Part shown: in pieces, positions 25,213 to 33,594 of the stretch | Numbering within the stretch: position 1 is the first letter of the stretch | How the letters are laid out: each line of letters begins with the position of its first letter | Source of the DNA: an uncultured bacterium | GTDB lineage: Bacteria > Bacteroidota > Bacteroidia > Bacteroidales > Marinifilaceae | Direction of reading: 5' to 3' | DNA length: 64,000 bases | NCBI GenBank assembly: GCA_905216195.1 | Contig: CAJMSX010000007.1 | Coordinates: forward strand, 17,487 to 81,486 | The notes under the pieces: model-generated | Databases searched by the model: none | The model's input: only the letters and a program-made list of their open reading frames with translations | What the model was told of the DNA's origin: nothing | Position numbers and translations under genes: made by a program

Positions 25213-25941
25213 TTACATTTCATGTTTTATGCCGGTTCTGATCAGCAGCCGGTTGACAGGAAAGGAGAAGAAGAACCCGATACCCATTGCTATTTGCATC
25301 ATAAACCAGAAGGTCCAGGTCGTTTTAGGGAATGAGCTTCCATCCCGGATAAGGAAAATGACGAAAGCCATCCAGGTATACATCCCGATTTGCCAGGCCG
25401 TCAGTGAAAAAAAATCGGCTTTCAGGGCTTTGGAAAAAGCTTTGGCGGGAGATATACGTTCCATTCCGCGAATGGCGGAATACTGAAAATAGACTCCCAA
25501 AAGAAGAGCCAGTACAAAATCCAGTACCCATTGTCCGGCCAGAAAACTTCCTCCTATGGAAAGGGGTACGAAAAAAGTGAACCACTCCCCCAAGATGTCG
25601 GCCAGCGTACAGCCGGCACCGCAATGCAGGGTGGAAAGGGCTACGGATCGCCAGGCCGGCCGGGACGACCGATGCATAGCCATCGAACCGGACCCTGTTC
25701 CGGAAGCCATCCTGGATTTTGACATCGAATCGGACATCGGTCCGGACGTAGATTTACCGAAGATCCGGTAGGAGGCCCATGCGAACCAATGGGCCCACAA
25801 CCCGGTCAGAGGCCATACGGCTTCCATAATCTTCATCGGTTGTCGGTGACGGCGGATATTCAGGGCGATGAGGAGGGCAACCAGAATACCGGATAGGACG
25901 AAAAATGCCGATAAAATTTCCAAAAGCTCTGCTATGTACAT
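25213..25941 (-). CDS. DUF4396 membrane protein with Met/Ser-rich loop
   Basis: 242 aa with about five or six TM segments (1-27, 40-62, 105-125, 132-152, 168-188, 205-225). The motif LHCGAGCTLADILGEW is the DUF4396 hallmark. Residues about 64-95 form a soluble loop unusually rich in Ser, Met and Gly (PMSDSMSKSRM..., SGSMAMHRSS), which could bind soft metals such as copper. The two Cys in the conserved HCGAGC may also be ligands. Function unknown; metal handling is inference. Confidence 0.75.
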   Translation of the reverse strand: MYIAELLEILSAFFVLSGILVALLIALNIRRHRQPMKIMEAVWPLTGLWAHWFAWASYRIFGKSTSGPMSDSMSKSRMASGTGSGSMAMHRSSRPAWRSVALSTLHCGAGCTLADILGEWFTFFVPLSIGGSFLAGQWVLDFVLALLLGVYFQYSAIRGMERISPAKAFSKALKADFFSLTAWQIGMYTWMAFVIFLIRDGSSFPKTTWTFWFMMQIAMGIGFFFSFPVNRLLIRTGIKHEM

Positions 25942-26024
25942 GATTCTTAATTTAATGATAGGGATTTAAACGCTAAAAGACAGAAAAAGTTCAGGGGGAA
26001 ATGCGTAAAATCGATATTAACTGT

Positions 26025-26032
26025 TAATTTTG
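26025..26032 (+). promoter_or_regulatory. Putative -7 element TAATTTTG for DUF418 gene
   Basis: TAnnTTTG match. It overlaps the TTG that opens the longest frame, which argues for the downstream ATG 26117 as the true start. Confidence 0.5.
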
Positions 26033-26116
26033 CATCCGTTTGTAAAACAGAAAAAGAGCAATGCGGCGGATGATCGGGCGGGTCGGAAGTTAAAAAAGAA
26101 TAATTTAAATGTATTT

Positions 26117-27301
26117 ATGGAAATAAAAAGGAACCCGGAATTTTCGGGTAGAATTGACGTGGCTGATGTATTAAGGGGGTTTGCGGTCTTAGGGATTGTC
26201 GTTTTGCACAGTATAGAGCATTACAATTTCTATTCTTTCCCCGAGGTAAACGCGGAGTGGTTGAAGTTTACGGATAAGGTAATTTGGGACTCCCTGTTTT
26301 TTACTTTCGGGGGCAAGGCATATGCCATTTTCGCTTTATTGTTTGGGTTCAGTTTTTTTATTCAGGATGATCGTCAACAACAAAAGGGAAAAGATTTCCG
26401 GGGTCGGTTTGCCTGGAGATTGATGTTACTTTTTGTATTGGGGAATATCAATGCTATGTTTTTTACGGCGGAAATTCTGGTACTGTATTCTATCGTCGGT
26501 TTTGTTTTGATAGCCGTTTGCCGTTTAAGTAATCGGATTGTGCTGGGTATTGCCGTAATTTTTATGCTACAACCTATGGCCTGGTGGGAAGTCATCTCAG
26601 CTTTGAGTGATCCGGCTTATGTTCCTGTGACCGGAAAAGCCGGTTATTATTTTGAAAAAGCTTTTGTCGTACAGCAGCACGGAACGTTTTTAGAGACCGT
26701 AAAAATGAATTTATGGGAAGGGCAATTGGCCAGTTTGACCTGGGCCTGGGAACACGGGAGGATGTTCCAGACGGCTTCTTTGTTTATGTTGGGAATGTTG
26801 ATCGGGCGTACCCGAAAGTTTTTATATTCCCCTCAGAATCTGAAATTTTGGTTCAGGGCTTTATTGATCGCCCTCCTTGCTTTTTTCCCTTTGTCCGGTT
26901 TAGTGAAATTATTACCCGAATTCATCCGCCAGACGGCAGTGCTTCCGCCTTTGAATCTGGTTATTCAGTCGCTGGCTAATTTATCGTTTATGGTATTTCT
27001 GGTTTCGGCACTCCTTTTGCTTTTTTATACGAGCCGGCTGAAGCATACGATGATGAGAATAACTCCTTACGGGCGGATGAGTCTGACGGATTATATTACG
27101 CAATCGATAATGGGATCTTTATTGTTTTACGGTTGGGGTTTCGGTTTACACCGGTATCTGGGAATTACGGCCAGTTTTTGGGTCGGTATCGGTTTATTTT
27201 TGTTGCAGTATACTTTTGCTGTGTGGTGGATGAAATCTCATAAACAAGGGCCTTTCGAATGGATATGGAAAAAGGCGACCTGGATCGGGGGGTATAAGTA
27301 A
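26117..27301 (+). CDS. DUF418 multi-pass membrane protein
   Basis: Start placed at ATG 26117 (MEIKRNPEF), as the promoter element lies at 26025-26032. 394 aa. The start of the fold, RIDVADVLRGFAVLGIVVLHSIE, and the C-terminal region ITPYGRMSLTDYITQSI are the DUF418/YeiB hallmarks. About eight to ten TM helices. Related to membrane acyltransferases of the heparan-glucosaminide N-acetyltransferase group; the acceptor is unknown. The porin gene follows 26 nt after, suggesting an operon. Confidence 0.88.
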   Translation: MEIKRNPEFSGRIDVADVLRGFAVLGIVVLHSIEHYNFYSFPEVNAEWLKFTDKVIWDSLFFTFGGKAYAIFALLFGFSFFIQDDRQQQKGKDFRGRFAWRLMLLFVLGNINAMFFTAEILVLYSIVGFVLIAVCRLSNRIVLGIAVIFMLQPMAWWEVISALSDPAYVPVTGKAGYYFEKAFVVQQHGTFLETVKMNLWEGQLASLTWAWEHGRMFQTASLFMLGMLIGRTRKFLYSPQNLKFWFRALLIALLAFFPLSGLVKLLPEFIRQTAVLPPLNLVIQSLANLSFMVFLVSALLLLFYTSRLKHTMMRITPYGRMSLTDYITQSIMGSLLFYGWGFGLHRYLGITASFWVGIGLFLLQYTFAVWWMKSHKQGPFEWIWKKATWIGGYK

Positions 27302-27327
27302 TTCATTGATCGACATAAGGAGGAGTA

Positions 27328-28497
27328 ATGATGTTCAAATGTATAGGGGTGTTCCTGGGATTATTTTGTTTGCTCGCTCAGACGTCGGCAGAGCAACCTG
27401 ACGGCAAACGAAGTAAAAGTGTATTTGAGGGATTGAGCGGTATAAAAAAGAAGACCGGTGTTTTCAATTTATACCTGAATACACATGCCAGTTTTAACGC
27501 GTATTTCCGGGAGGGTGATCCGGAGGAAGCTGCTTTTAAATTCAATCAGTTGCGTATCGAGGCGACCGGGCAGGTCAACGATTGGATTTCATATCGGTGG
27601 AGACAAATGCTGAATGCAAGCAATCAGGCGCAGAGTCTGGATAATTTGCCCCATTCCATCGATTATGCAGGAATCGGATTTCGGTTGACACCGCAATTTT
27701 TAATTTTTGCGGGAAAGCAATGTACTGCTTTCGGCGGGTTTGAATTTGATGCGAATCCGATAGAAATTTATGAGTATTCGGATATGGTGAATTATATTAA
27801 TTGTTTTCTCACGGGAATAGATTTTGCTTACCGGGTCACTCCTACGCAGGAGATTCGGTTTCAGATTGTGGACAGCCGGACCGGTTCTCTGGAAGATATG
27901 TTCGGTAAATTGCCGGAGGGGATCGAAAAAAGCAAAGCTCCTTTGGGGTATTCCCTCAACTGGAACGGTATTCTGTGGAAGGGACTGATTAAGACCCGTT
28001 GGTCCGTCTCTCTTTTTAACGATGCCAAACGGAAGTACATGTATTATTATGCCGCCGGTACGGAACTGGTGTGGAAACGTTTCAGTATGTATTTCGATTT
28101 TATGTATTCCAAGGAAGCTTTGGACCGGGAAGGAATCATTTCCCGTATATTGTATGAAGCGGATGAGGAGACCCGGGCGCTGAATACCCGTTACATTTCG
28201 TATGTCGCCAAGTTGAATTACCGTTTTTATCCGAAATGGAATGTTTTTTTGAAAGGTATGTACGAAACGGCGTCCGTATATAAACAGAATGGGAATTTGG
28301 CAGCCGGAAAATACCGTACCTCTTACGGTTATTTAGGAGGCATAGAATTTTACCCGTTGGAAGACGATCTGCATTTTTTTCTTACCTGGGTGGGACGTTC
28401 TTATGATTTTACCTCAAAGGCCCGGGAATGGGGAGCGGGAAATTACGATACCCAGCGGCTTTCCGTCGGTTTTATTTACAAAATTCCTTTATTTTAG
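27328..28497 (+). CDS. Outer-membrane porin (phosphate-selective OprO/OprP-like)
   Basis: Signal peptide about 1-22, mature barrel ending in Phe (YKIPLF). The N-terminal strand LNTHASFNAYF, FNQLRIEATGQVNDWISYRWR and the GIGFRLTPQFLIFAGKQ segment fit the OprO/OprP porin group common in Bacteroidetes. 389 aa is normal. Passive diffusion channel; solute unknown. Probably transcribed from the DUF418 promoter, as only 26 nt separate the genes. Confidence 0.75.
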   Translation: MMFKCIGVFLGLFCLLAQTSAEQPDGKRSKSVFEGLSGIKKKTGVFNLYLNTHASFNAYFREGDPEEAAFKFNQLRIEATGQVNDWISYRWRQMLNASNQAQSLDNLPHSIDYAGIGFRLTPQFLIFAGKQCTAFGGFEFDANPIEIYEYSDMVNYINCFLTGIDFAYRVTPTQEIRFQIVDSRTGSLEDMFGKLPEGIEKSKAPLGYSLNWNGILWKGLIKTRWSVSLFNDAKRKYMYYYAAGTELVWKRFSMYFDFMYSKEALDREGIISRILYEADEETRALNTRYISYVAKLNYRFYPKWNVFLKGMYETASVYKQNGNLAAGKYRTSYGYLGGIEFYPLEDDLHFFLTWVGRSYDFTSKAREWGAGNYDTQRLSVGFIYKIPLF

Positions 28498-28680
28498 AAA
28501 GAAGGTTTTCTGATTCGGCAACGGGGCAGGAAGGCCCGAGGGAAGAAGTTTGGAAAGAAAAAGAGATAGGATTGATGGGGGGAGACGGAAGGGAAATTTC
28601 TTAAGGGATTTTTCTCTCTGGATGTAACAAAAGGGAAAAGATCGGGGTATAACTTATCTGTATTCTAAATAAAGTAAGTT

Positions 28681-29670
28681 ATGCGACGGTTTTATTTTTT
28701 CCTTACGGCATTATGGGTCTTTTTTGCGGCAGGTTGCAGTGACGATAATCATGCTACTCATGAAGAACCCGGTACGGGACCGGGACGTATCGATCTGGCG
28801 GTAACCGGGCGGGTGGGGACACTGGTGGATGAGAATCTGACGGAATATGTGAAATCTCTGGATCTTTTACTTTTCCGGGAAAACGACAATGGAATTTATC
28901 TTTTGGCACAGTCGGTTTCATTTACGAAAGATGAAATCGAAGACCTGACCAGTGGAAATACAGAAAGTGAGGCCGGTTTTACGAAATCCAGAACGGTAAA
29001 TTTTGAAAATCTTCCCTTGGGTTCCTATGAAATCGTAGGGGTAGGTAATATACGGGATTCGGTAGGAGGCGTATTGGGGAATGCCAGTTTATCGGGCGTG
29101 AATGTAGGAAATACCATGAAGGAAGTGCTTGCCTCCATCACTGCCGGAGAGGTTTCTCCCCGTTTGTTTTTCGGAACTACTTCTCCGATTGTGCTGGGTA
29201 CGACAGAGGCTGCCAATCCTTCTTTATTGCTTTTCCGGAAAGTAGCTATGTTTTCTTTGACATTAGAAAAAGTGCCCGTGTCGGTACGGGAAATCGACGT
29301 ACAGATACAAAATACCTATGGGGCGTTCGATATGACCGGGGATTTTTTAAGTAACCGGATCATTGGAGTAGAACAGCAGAAGTCGTATATTTTTACGGAA
29401 AATCAGCCTTCATTGTCTTTGGCTTTGATTACTTTGCCGTCGGCTACTCCGGCGGGGTCCCAGATCACCTTGGTATTTCGTTTGGACAACGGTCAGGTAA
29501 TAACCATACCTTTGGAAAAACAATATGTTTTAAAGGCCAATACCATCACCAAATTGACGGCGACTATCGATGCCAATCAGTCCGGGGGCGTATGGAGCGT
29601 CGAACTGTCGGTTTCCATATCGGCCGATGTGGAATGGAATGTCGATCAGGAACCGAATATTATTATTTAA
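28681..29670 (+). CDS. FimB/Mfa2-like fimbrial tip/anchor lipoprotein 1
   Basis: Lipobox AAGC (Cys19). The two-sandwich FimB/Mfa2 (DUF1812-like) pattern is seen: strand EYVKSLDLLLFREN, then the NFENLPLGSYEIVGVGNI hairpin, a middle PRLFFGTTSP block, and LLFRKVAMFSLTLEKVP opening the second sandwich. In Porphyromonas, Mfa2/FimB anchor the fimbria to the outer membrane and limit its length. First of four such genes with 10-13 nt gaps or overlap. No promoter match seen in the 183 bp upstream. Confidence 0.72.
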   Translation: MRRFYFFLTALWVFFAAGCSDDNHATHEEPGTGPGRIDLAVTGRVGTLVDENLTEYVKSLDLLLFRENDNGIYLLAQSVSFTKDEIEDLTSGNTESEAGFTKSRTVNFENLPLGSYEIVGVGNIRDSVGGVLGNASLSGVNVGNTMKEVLASITAGEVSPRLFFGTTSPIVLGTTEAANPSLLLFRKVAMFSLTLEKVPVSVREIDVQIQNTYGAFDMTGDFLSNRIIGVEQQKSYIFTENQPSLSLALITLPSATPAGSQITLVFRLDNGQVITIPLEKQYVLKANTITKLTATIDANQSGGVWSVELSVSISADVEWNVDQEPNIII

Positions 29671-29680
29671 TTCGAGATTG

Positions 29681-30544
29681 ATGAGAAGAGCTGCCTTATT
29701 TTTAGGGGTATGCTGTTGGGTAATGGCAGGGTGTTCTGACGACTTCGAAGAGGGATACGAACCTGTGGGGAAGGAAGTAGTCGTCACCCTGTCAGCTTCC
29801 AATAAATTACATATCGATAGATCGCTGGTCTTTTTTTTCCGGAAATATACGGGAGGGGATTCACTCTTTTACCAGACGGAAGTAGAAGGTCCTACCGAAG
29901 AAAGTCCCACTTTAAAATTCGAATTGCCGGCTGGTTATTACCAGATGGTTTTGATTGGAAACGGAGAAGAGAACCACATTCGTTCCAAGGGCAAGTCTTA
30001 TACGGACATGTATTTGGATTATGCGGACGGTACGGAACCTCCGGAATTGTACTATAGCGCTAGGGTAATTAATGTGGGAGATATGAAAATTACGACTTCA
30101 GGCGTGATTCCTGCTACCGTCCAGGTAACGCTTCAGGTACGTCAGATTCCCTTTCAGGTGAATAAAATCGAGGTCGATTTGAAGAATACGGGGGCCGGTC
30201 TTTATTTCAATTTTGAATTTTTGAATATTCCGACAGAGCCTTGTATTACCAAAAGTTTATTTCCGGTGGTTGCAGGAAGTAGTCCCGAAGTGCACTTTAA
30301 CAGTTTTCTCACCGCTCCTTCAGGGGCTAGGAGCTTTCTGGAAGTGCGGTGTTACGATGCCGAAAATCGACCGGTTTATCGGGGAGCTTCCGAAACATTT
30401 AAAATGGGAGGGACCGAAAATATCAGCATAAGTTGCACTTTTGATACAAAAGCCGCTCTTTTCCGGGATAAAGACCGGCAAAAAATGGGTTCTCGGGAAA
30501 AAGGGATACCGAATTTTTATTTGGTACCCGAAAATGGACATTAA
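29681..30544 (+). CDS. FimB/Mfa2-like fimbrial lipoprotein 2
   Basis: Start set at ATG 29681, which begins the lipoprotein signal MRRAALFLG...MAGC (Cys18); the longer frame upstream overlaps gene 1. First sandwich: IDRSLVFFFRKYTG and FELPAGYYQMVLIGNG. Second: PATVQVTLQVRQIPFQVNKIEVDLKN. About 287 aa. Same architecture as its neighbours but low sequence similarity by eye, so an old duplication or independent tip subunits. Begins 10 nt after gene 1. Confidence 0.7.
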   Translation: MRRAALFLGVCCWVMAGCSDDFEEGYEPVGKEVVVTLSASNKLHIDRSLVFFFRKYTGGDSLFYQTEVEGPTEESPTLKFELPAGYYQMVLIGNGEENHIRSKGKSYTDMYLDYADGTEPPELYYSARVINVGDMKITTSGVIPATVQVTLQVRQIPFQVNKIEVDLKNTGAGLYFNFEFLNIPTEPCITKSLFPVVAGSSPEVHFNSFLTAPSGARSFLEVRCYDAENRPVYRGASETFKMGGTENISISCTFDTKAALFRDKDRQKMGSREKGIPNFYLVPENGH

Positions 30545-30556
30545 TATAGGAAGGGG

Positions 30557-31477
30557 ATGAAACTGGGAATTTTTATCGGGTGTTTTTGTCTGTTTTTATC
30601 TTGTTCCGATGATAAAATAGATATTCCGACGGATGGGGGGCCGGTAAGATTGAGTATGACGGTTTCCGGTTTCAGTGATTTCGAAACCTACATCCGGAGT
30701 CTGATCGTGTATGCTTTCAGACAGGAGGAATCGGGAGAGTATTTTTATTATAAGGTCCTGGCGGATTTAGATGCGGCGGGGATCAGGCAATTGGAATCCG
30801 CTTCTTCGGGAGGAGGCAACGGGGAGGTAAAATGGCTGAATACGGAGCTCCCCCCCGGAAATTACCGCCTTTTTCTGGCCGGGAATGTCCGCCCGCAAGG
30901 GGAGCCGGAGGTAGGGGTAAGTAAACCGGAAGATCTTCGTCTGATCTATCCCCGGGAGGGATTGTTCTGGTCGTATTTTCTGGGACAGGGTGACGTAAAA
31001 GCAGAGGGGACGGCCGTTTCGGTATCGATAGAACTGAAGAGGGCTGTGAGCCGTTTATTCGTAAAATTGTCGGGCATCCCCTGGCAGATCGATCGCATCA
31101 CTTTATCTCTTCGGGGTGTTGCCGGTGAGATCGGATTGGACGGGACCCTTTTTTCAGCATCAGTGGTCGAAGAGACTTTTCAGATGAAAAACGAAGATGT
31201 TTATCTTCAGGATACGGTTCTATTCGATGTATTTTCTTTTCCGTCTGTAGGGAAAAGTTCGGCCCTGAACTTTATTTTTTATTCGAAGTCCGGAGAAGAA
31301 CGGATAAAAACCGTGGAAATTTCGTTGCTACCCGATAAGTATCTTTATCTGACGGGAGAAGTAAATGAGGAAGAGGGAGGATTACTCACCTATTCCATTT
31401 CGTTTATTTTTCTGCTGGTTTTAGATTGGGTGGATATACAATTACCGGATTTTTCATTAAAACCTGTGGAGAAATGA
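30557..31477 (+). CDS. FimB/Mfa2-like fimbrial lipoprotein 3
   Basis: Lipobox FLSC (Cys16) and SDDK tether. First sandwich: FETYIRSLIVYAFRQEE and LPPGNYRLFLAGNV. Second: VSIELKRAVSRLFVKLSGIP. A hydrophobic stretch near residues 283-292 (SFIFLLVLDW) is a buried strand or unusual feature. 306 aa. Its stop codon overlaps the start of gene 4 (ATGA), so translation is coupled. Confidence 0.7.
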   Translation: MKLGIFIGCFCLFLSCSDDKIDIPTDGGPVRLSMTVSGFSDFETYIRSLIVYAFRQEESGEYFYYKVLADLDAAGIRQLESASSGGGNGEVKWLNTELPPGNYRLFLAGNVRPQGEPEVGVSKPEDLRLIYPREGLFWSYFLGQGDVKAEGTAVSVSIELKRAVSRLFVKLSGIPWQIDRITLSLRGVAGEIGLDGTLFSASVVEETFQMKNEDVYLQDTVLFDVFSFPSVGKSSALNFIFYSKSGEERIKTVEISLLPDKYLYLTGEVNEEEGGLLTYSISFIFLLVLDWVDIQLPDFSLKPVEK

Positions 31478-32340
31478 AGCGGTGGATGATAAACGGCTGG
31501 ATAGCGCTCCTTTTGTTTTCCTGTATCCGGGAGAATACTTGTCCTTGTATGGGGCCTCATACCGTAATATTCCGGATGGAGGATGTCCCTTACGCATTTG
31601 AAGGGGACGAGGTGGCGGAATACCGGCCTTATTCCGTTTTTACGGATCGTTTGGATATTATGGCCTTCCGCGGGCAAAAACCGGATACGACGGTTACTTA
31701 TGGATATGAGTTTTGTAAAACCCATACTTTTATACCCTGGGAATTGCTACCAGGAAGTTACGATTTTATTTTTGTGGCCAATATTTTCGATCACAAGGCC
31801 GTATCCTGGGACTATGAGGAAGATCGTTTGCGCTTGTATTTTCATATTGTAGACGGACAGGAACCGCCCGTTTACCTGGCAGCCGAACGTTCCCGGAATG
31901 TATATGCTTCTTCGGTGTTACCGGTGGAACTGAGAATGTTGGTATCCCGGCTGGAAGTAAAGGTAGTGAATCCTCCCGCCTGGGTAGAGGGGTTTAATTT
32001 CAGGGTGAGGCGGGTAGCCCGGGAAATGAGTCTGGAGGGGAGGCTGAAAGATACGGTTTCTATCACGAAGTATATTTCTTTTCAACCTTCCGAGACAGGA
32101 GAATATGTTGTAGGAATGAATACGTTTCCTACCTTTCCGGGACAGCCGGCCCTGGTCGATATACAACTCCGGGGAAACGGAAGACAGGCGCAACTGATTG
32201 TCGACGACAGCCGGATACATTTTGTAGCCGGTAAAATCGTCCGGGTCAGTATAGAATTCGAATCGGAAAATTCGGTTTCCGTTTCGGTGGAAATTGACGG
32301 AGTCTGGGAAATTATAGATGAAGGAAAAATAATTATATAA
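31474..32340 (+). CDS. FimB/Mfa2-like fimbrial lipoprotein 4
   Basis: Start set at ATG 31474 (MKRWMINGW), in an ATGA overlap with gene 3. Lipobox LFSC (Cys17). First sandwich: FTDRLDIMAFRGQKP and LLPGSYDFIFVANI. Second: PVELRMLVSRLEVKVVNPP. 288 aa, ending in the charged tail DEGKIII, much like gene 1 (EPNIII). It is followed 17 nt later by a thioredoxin-like gene in the same operon, which is unexpected for a fimbrial locus. Confidence 0.7.
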   Translation: MKRWMINGWIALLLFSCIRENTCPCMGPHTVIFRMEDVPYAFEGDEVAEYRPYSVFTDRLDIMAFRGQKPDTTVTYGYEFCKTHTFIPWELLPGSYDFIFVANIFDHKAVSWDYEEDRLRLYFHIVDGQEPPVYLAAERSRNVYASSVLPVELRMLVSRLEVKVVNPPAWVEGFNFRVRRVAREMSLEGRLKDTVSITKYISFQPSETGEYVVGMNTFPTFPGQPALVDIQLRGNGRQAQLIVDDSRIHFVAGKIVRVSIEFESENSVSVSVEIDGVWEIIDEGKIII

Positions 32341-32357
32341 TTATTAAAAATGTAAAA

Positions 32358-32657
32358 ATGGTAAGATTAGCAGAATTATTGAACGGAGATAAATCCGTGT
32401 TTATAGAGTTTTATGCAAGTTGGTGTCCGCATTGTCAGCGGATGCGGCCGATTATAGAAAGTCTGTGTAAAAAAGAGGATCGGCTCCGGGTACAGACGTA
32501 CGATATCGATTCTCCCTCGAACCGGTCTTTGGTCGAGTATTATAAAGTGCAATCGGTTCCTACGATGTTGCTTTTTAAAAACGGCGAGCAGGTATGGCGT
32601 CAGAGCGGGGAGATTCCGTTGGAACAACTGGAAGAAATAATTGAACGGTTCGGCTAA
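32358..32657 (+). CDS. Thioredoxin-fold protein with CPHC active site
   Basis: 99 aa, a minimal thioredoxin fold. Active site WCPHC (Cys23, Cys26) instead of WCGPC; CPHC is the DsbA dipeptide and usually makes the disulfide more oxidising. The cis-Pro loop SVPT is present. No signal peptide, so cytoplasmic unless exported otherwise. The tail EQVWRQSG is shared with the second thioredoxin at 39166. It sits 17 nt after the fourth fimbrial lipoprotein, so probably the last gene of that operon. Confidence 0.85.
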   Translation: MVRLAELLNGDKSVFIEFYASWCPHCQRMRPIIESLCKKEDRLRVQTYDIDSPSNRSLVEYYKVQSVPTMLLFKNGEQVWRQSGEIPLEQLEEIIERFG

Positions 32658-32731
32658 GGCGAAATGCTCTGAATCCGTCTTAGCGGTAAGGAGTAAAGGA
32701 GCGGAACGAGAATTTGTTACAACTGGAAAAA

Positions 32732-32782
32732 ATCGGTTTATTTCCGGTTCCCGGAGAGCGGGAAATGGGGAAATGAACCGAT
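32732..32782. repeat. Long nested hairpin between thioredoxin-like and response-regulator genes
   Basis: Outer arms ATCGGTTTATTTCC and GGAAATGAACCGAT pair over 14 positions (one G-U). Inner arms TTCCCG/CGGGAA pair over 6, loop 5 nt. On the plus strand no T-run follows. On the minus strand the stem is followed by six T, the layout of a terminator for a minus-strand transcript, but no minus-strand gene is present here. Confidence 0.55.
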
Positions 32783-32843
32783 ATTTCGTGTGTGTGTAGG
32801 TGAGCTTTTTCTATTTTTCCAGATTCTTTCCTGAATATTTATA

Positions 32844-32851
32844 TAAATTTG
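32844..32851 (+). promoter_or_regulatory. Putative -7 element TAAATTTG for the two-component system
   Basis: TAnnTTTG match 20 bp before ATG 32872; supports that ATG over the longer frame from 32800. Confidence 0.55.
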
Positions 32852-32871
32852 TAATTATAAATATCGGGAAT

Positions 32872-33549
32872 ATGAAAGTATTGGTCATCGAGGATGAAGA
32901 AAGTTTGCGGGATATTATGGTCCGGTCTTTGGAAAAAGAGCGTTTTGTGGTGGAATCCGCTCCGGATTTTTCAACCGCCCGTTTGAAGCTCAACGATTAT
33001 GACTATGATTGTGTGCTGCTGGATATTATGCTGCCCGGAGGGAGCGGATTGGAGTTGCTCGCGGAACTGAAAGAAATGCATAAAAAGGAAAGTGTAATTA
33101 TTGTTTCCGCCAAGGATTCGATAGAGGACAAGGTGTTCGGTTTAGATTTGGGCGCCGACGATTATCTGGCGAAACCTTTTCATTTAGCTGAATTAAATGC
33201 GCGGGTGAAATCGGTGATCCGCCGGAAGCAAACCCAGGGAGAATTAAAGATCGAACAGGAAAATTTGACGGTATACCCGGATCGTCATGCGGTGTATGTA
33301 GACGGCAAAGAACTGATTCTGAATCGGAAAGAATTCGATTTATTGTATTATTTCGTGACGAATCCGGGCCGGATGATTCCCAAAGAAGCTTTGGCGGAGT
33401 CGGTTTGGGGGGATTGCATCGATCAGGCTGATAGTCTGGATTTTATTTATTCACAGGTGAAAAATCTGCGAAAGAAAATGAAACTTGCCGGAGCAATTCC
33501 GGAGATAAAAGCCGTCTACGGTTTTGGTTATAAGATGAGTGGGGAATAG
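32872..33549 (+). CDS. OmpR/PhoB-family response regulator
   Basis: Start at ATG 32872 (MKVLVIEDEE), just after the predicted promoter. The receiver domain has the acidic pair Glu7-Asp8, phospho-acceptor Asp51 (LLDIMLPGG), Ser79 switch and Lys101 (AKPF). The C-terminal winged helix runs from about 125 to 224 (LNRKEFDLLYYF, IDQADSLDFIYSQVKNLRKKM, VYGFGYKM). About 225 aa. Partner kinase follows 45 nt later. Targets unknown; the fimbrial operon upstream and the PepSY-like genes downstream are candidates by location only. Confidence 0.93.
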   Translation: MKVLVIEDEESLRDIMVRSLEKERFVVESAPDFSTARLKLNDYDYDCVLLDIMLPGGSGLELLAELKEMHKKESVIIVSAKDSIEDKVFGLDLGADDYLAKPFHLAELNARVKSVIRRKQTQGELKIEQENLTVYPDRHAVYVDGKELILNRKEFDLLYYFVTNPGRMIPKEALAESVWGDCIDQADSLDFIYSQVKNLRKKMKLAGAIPEIKAVYGFGYKMSGE

Positions 33550-33594
33550 GGATGATTCGAAAGCGGCTAAATACGGAAAAGGAAAACAGAGCTT

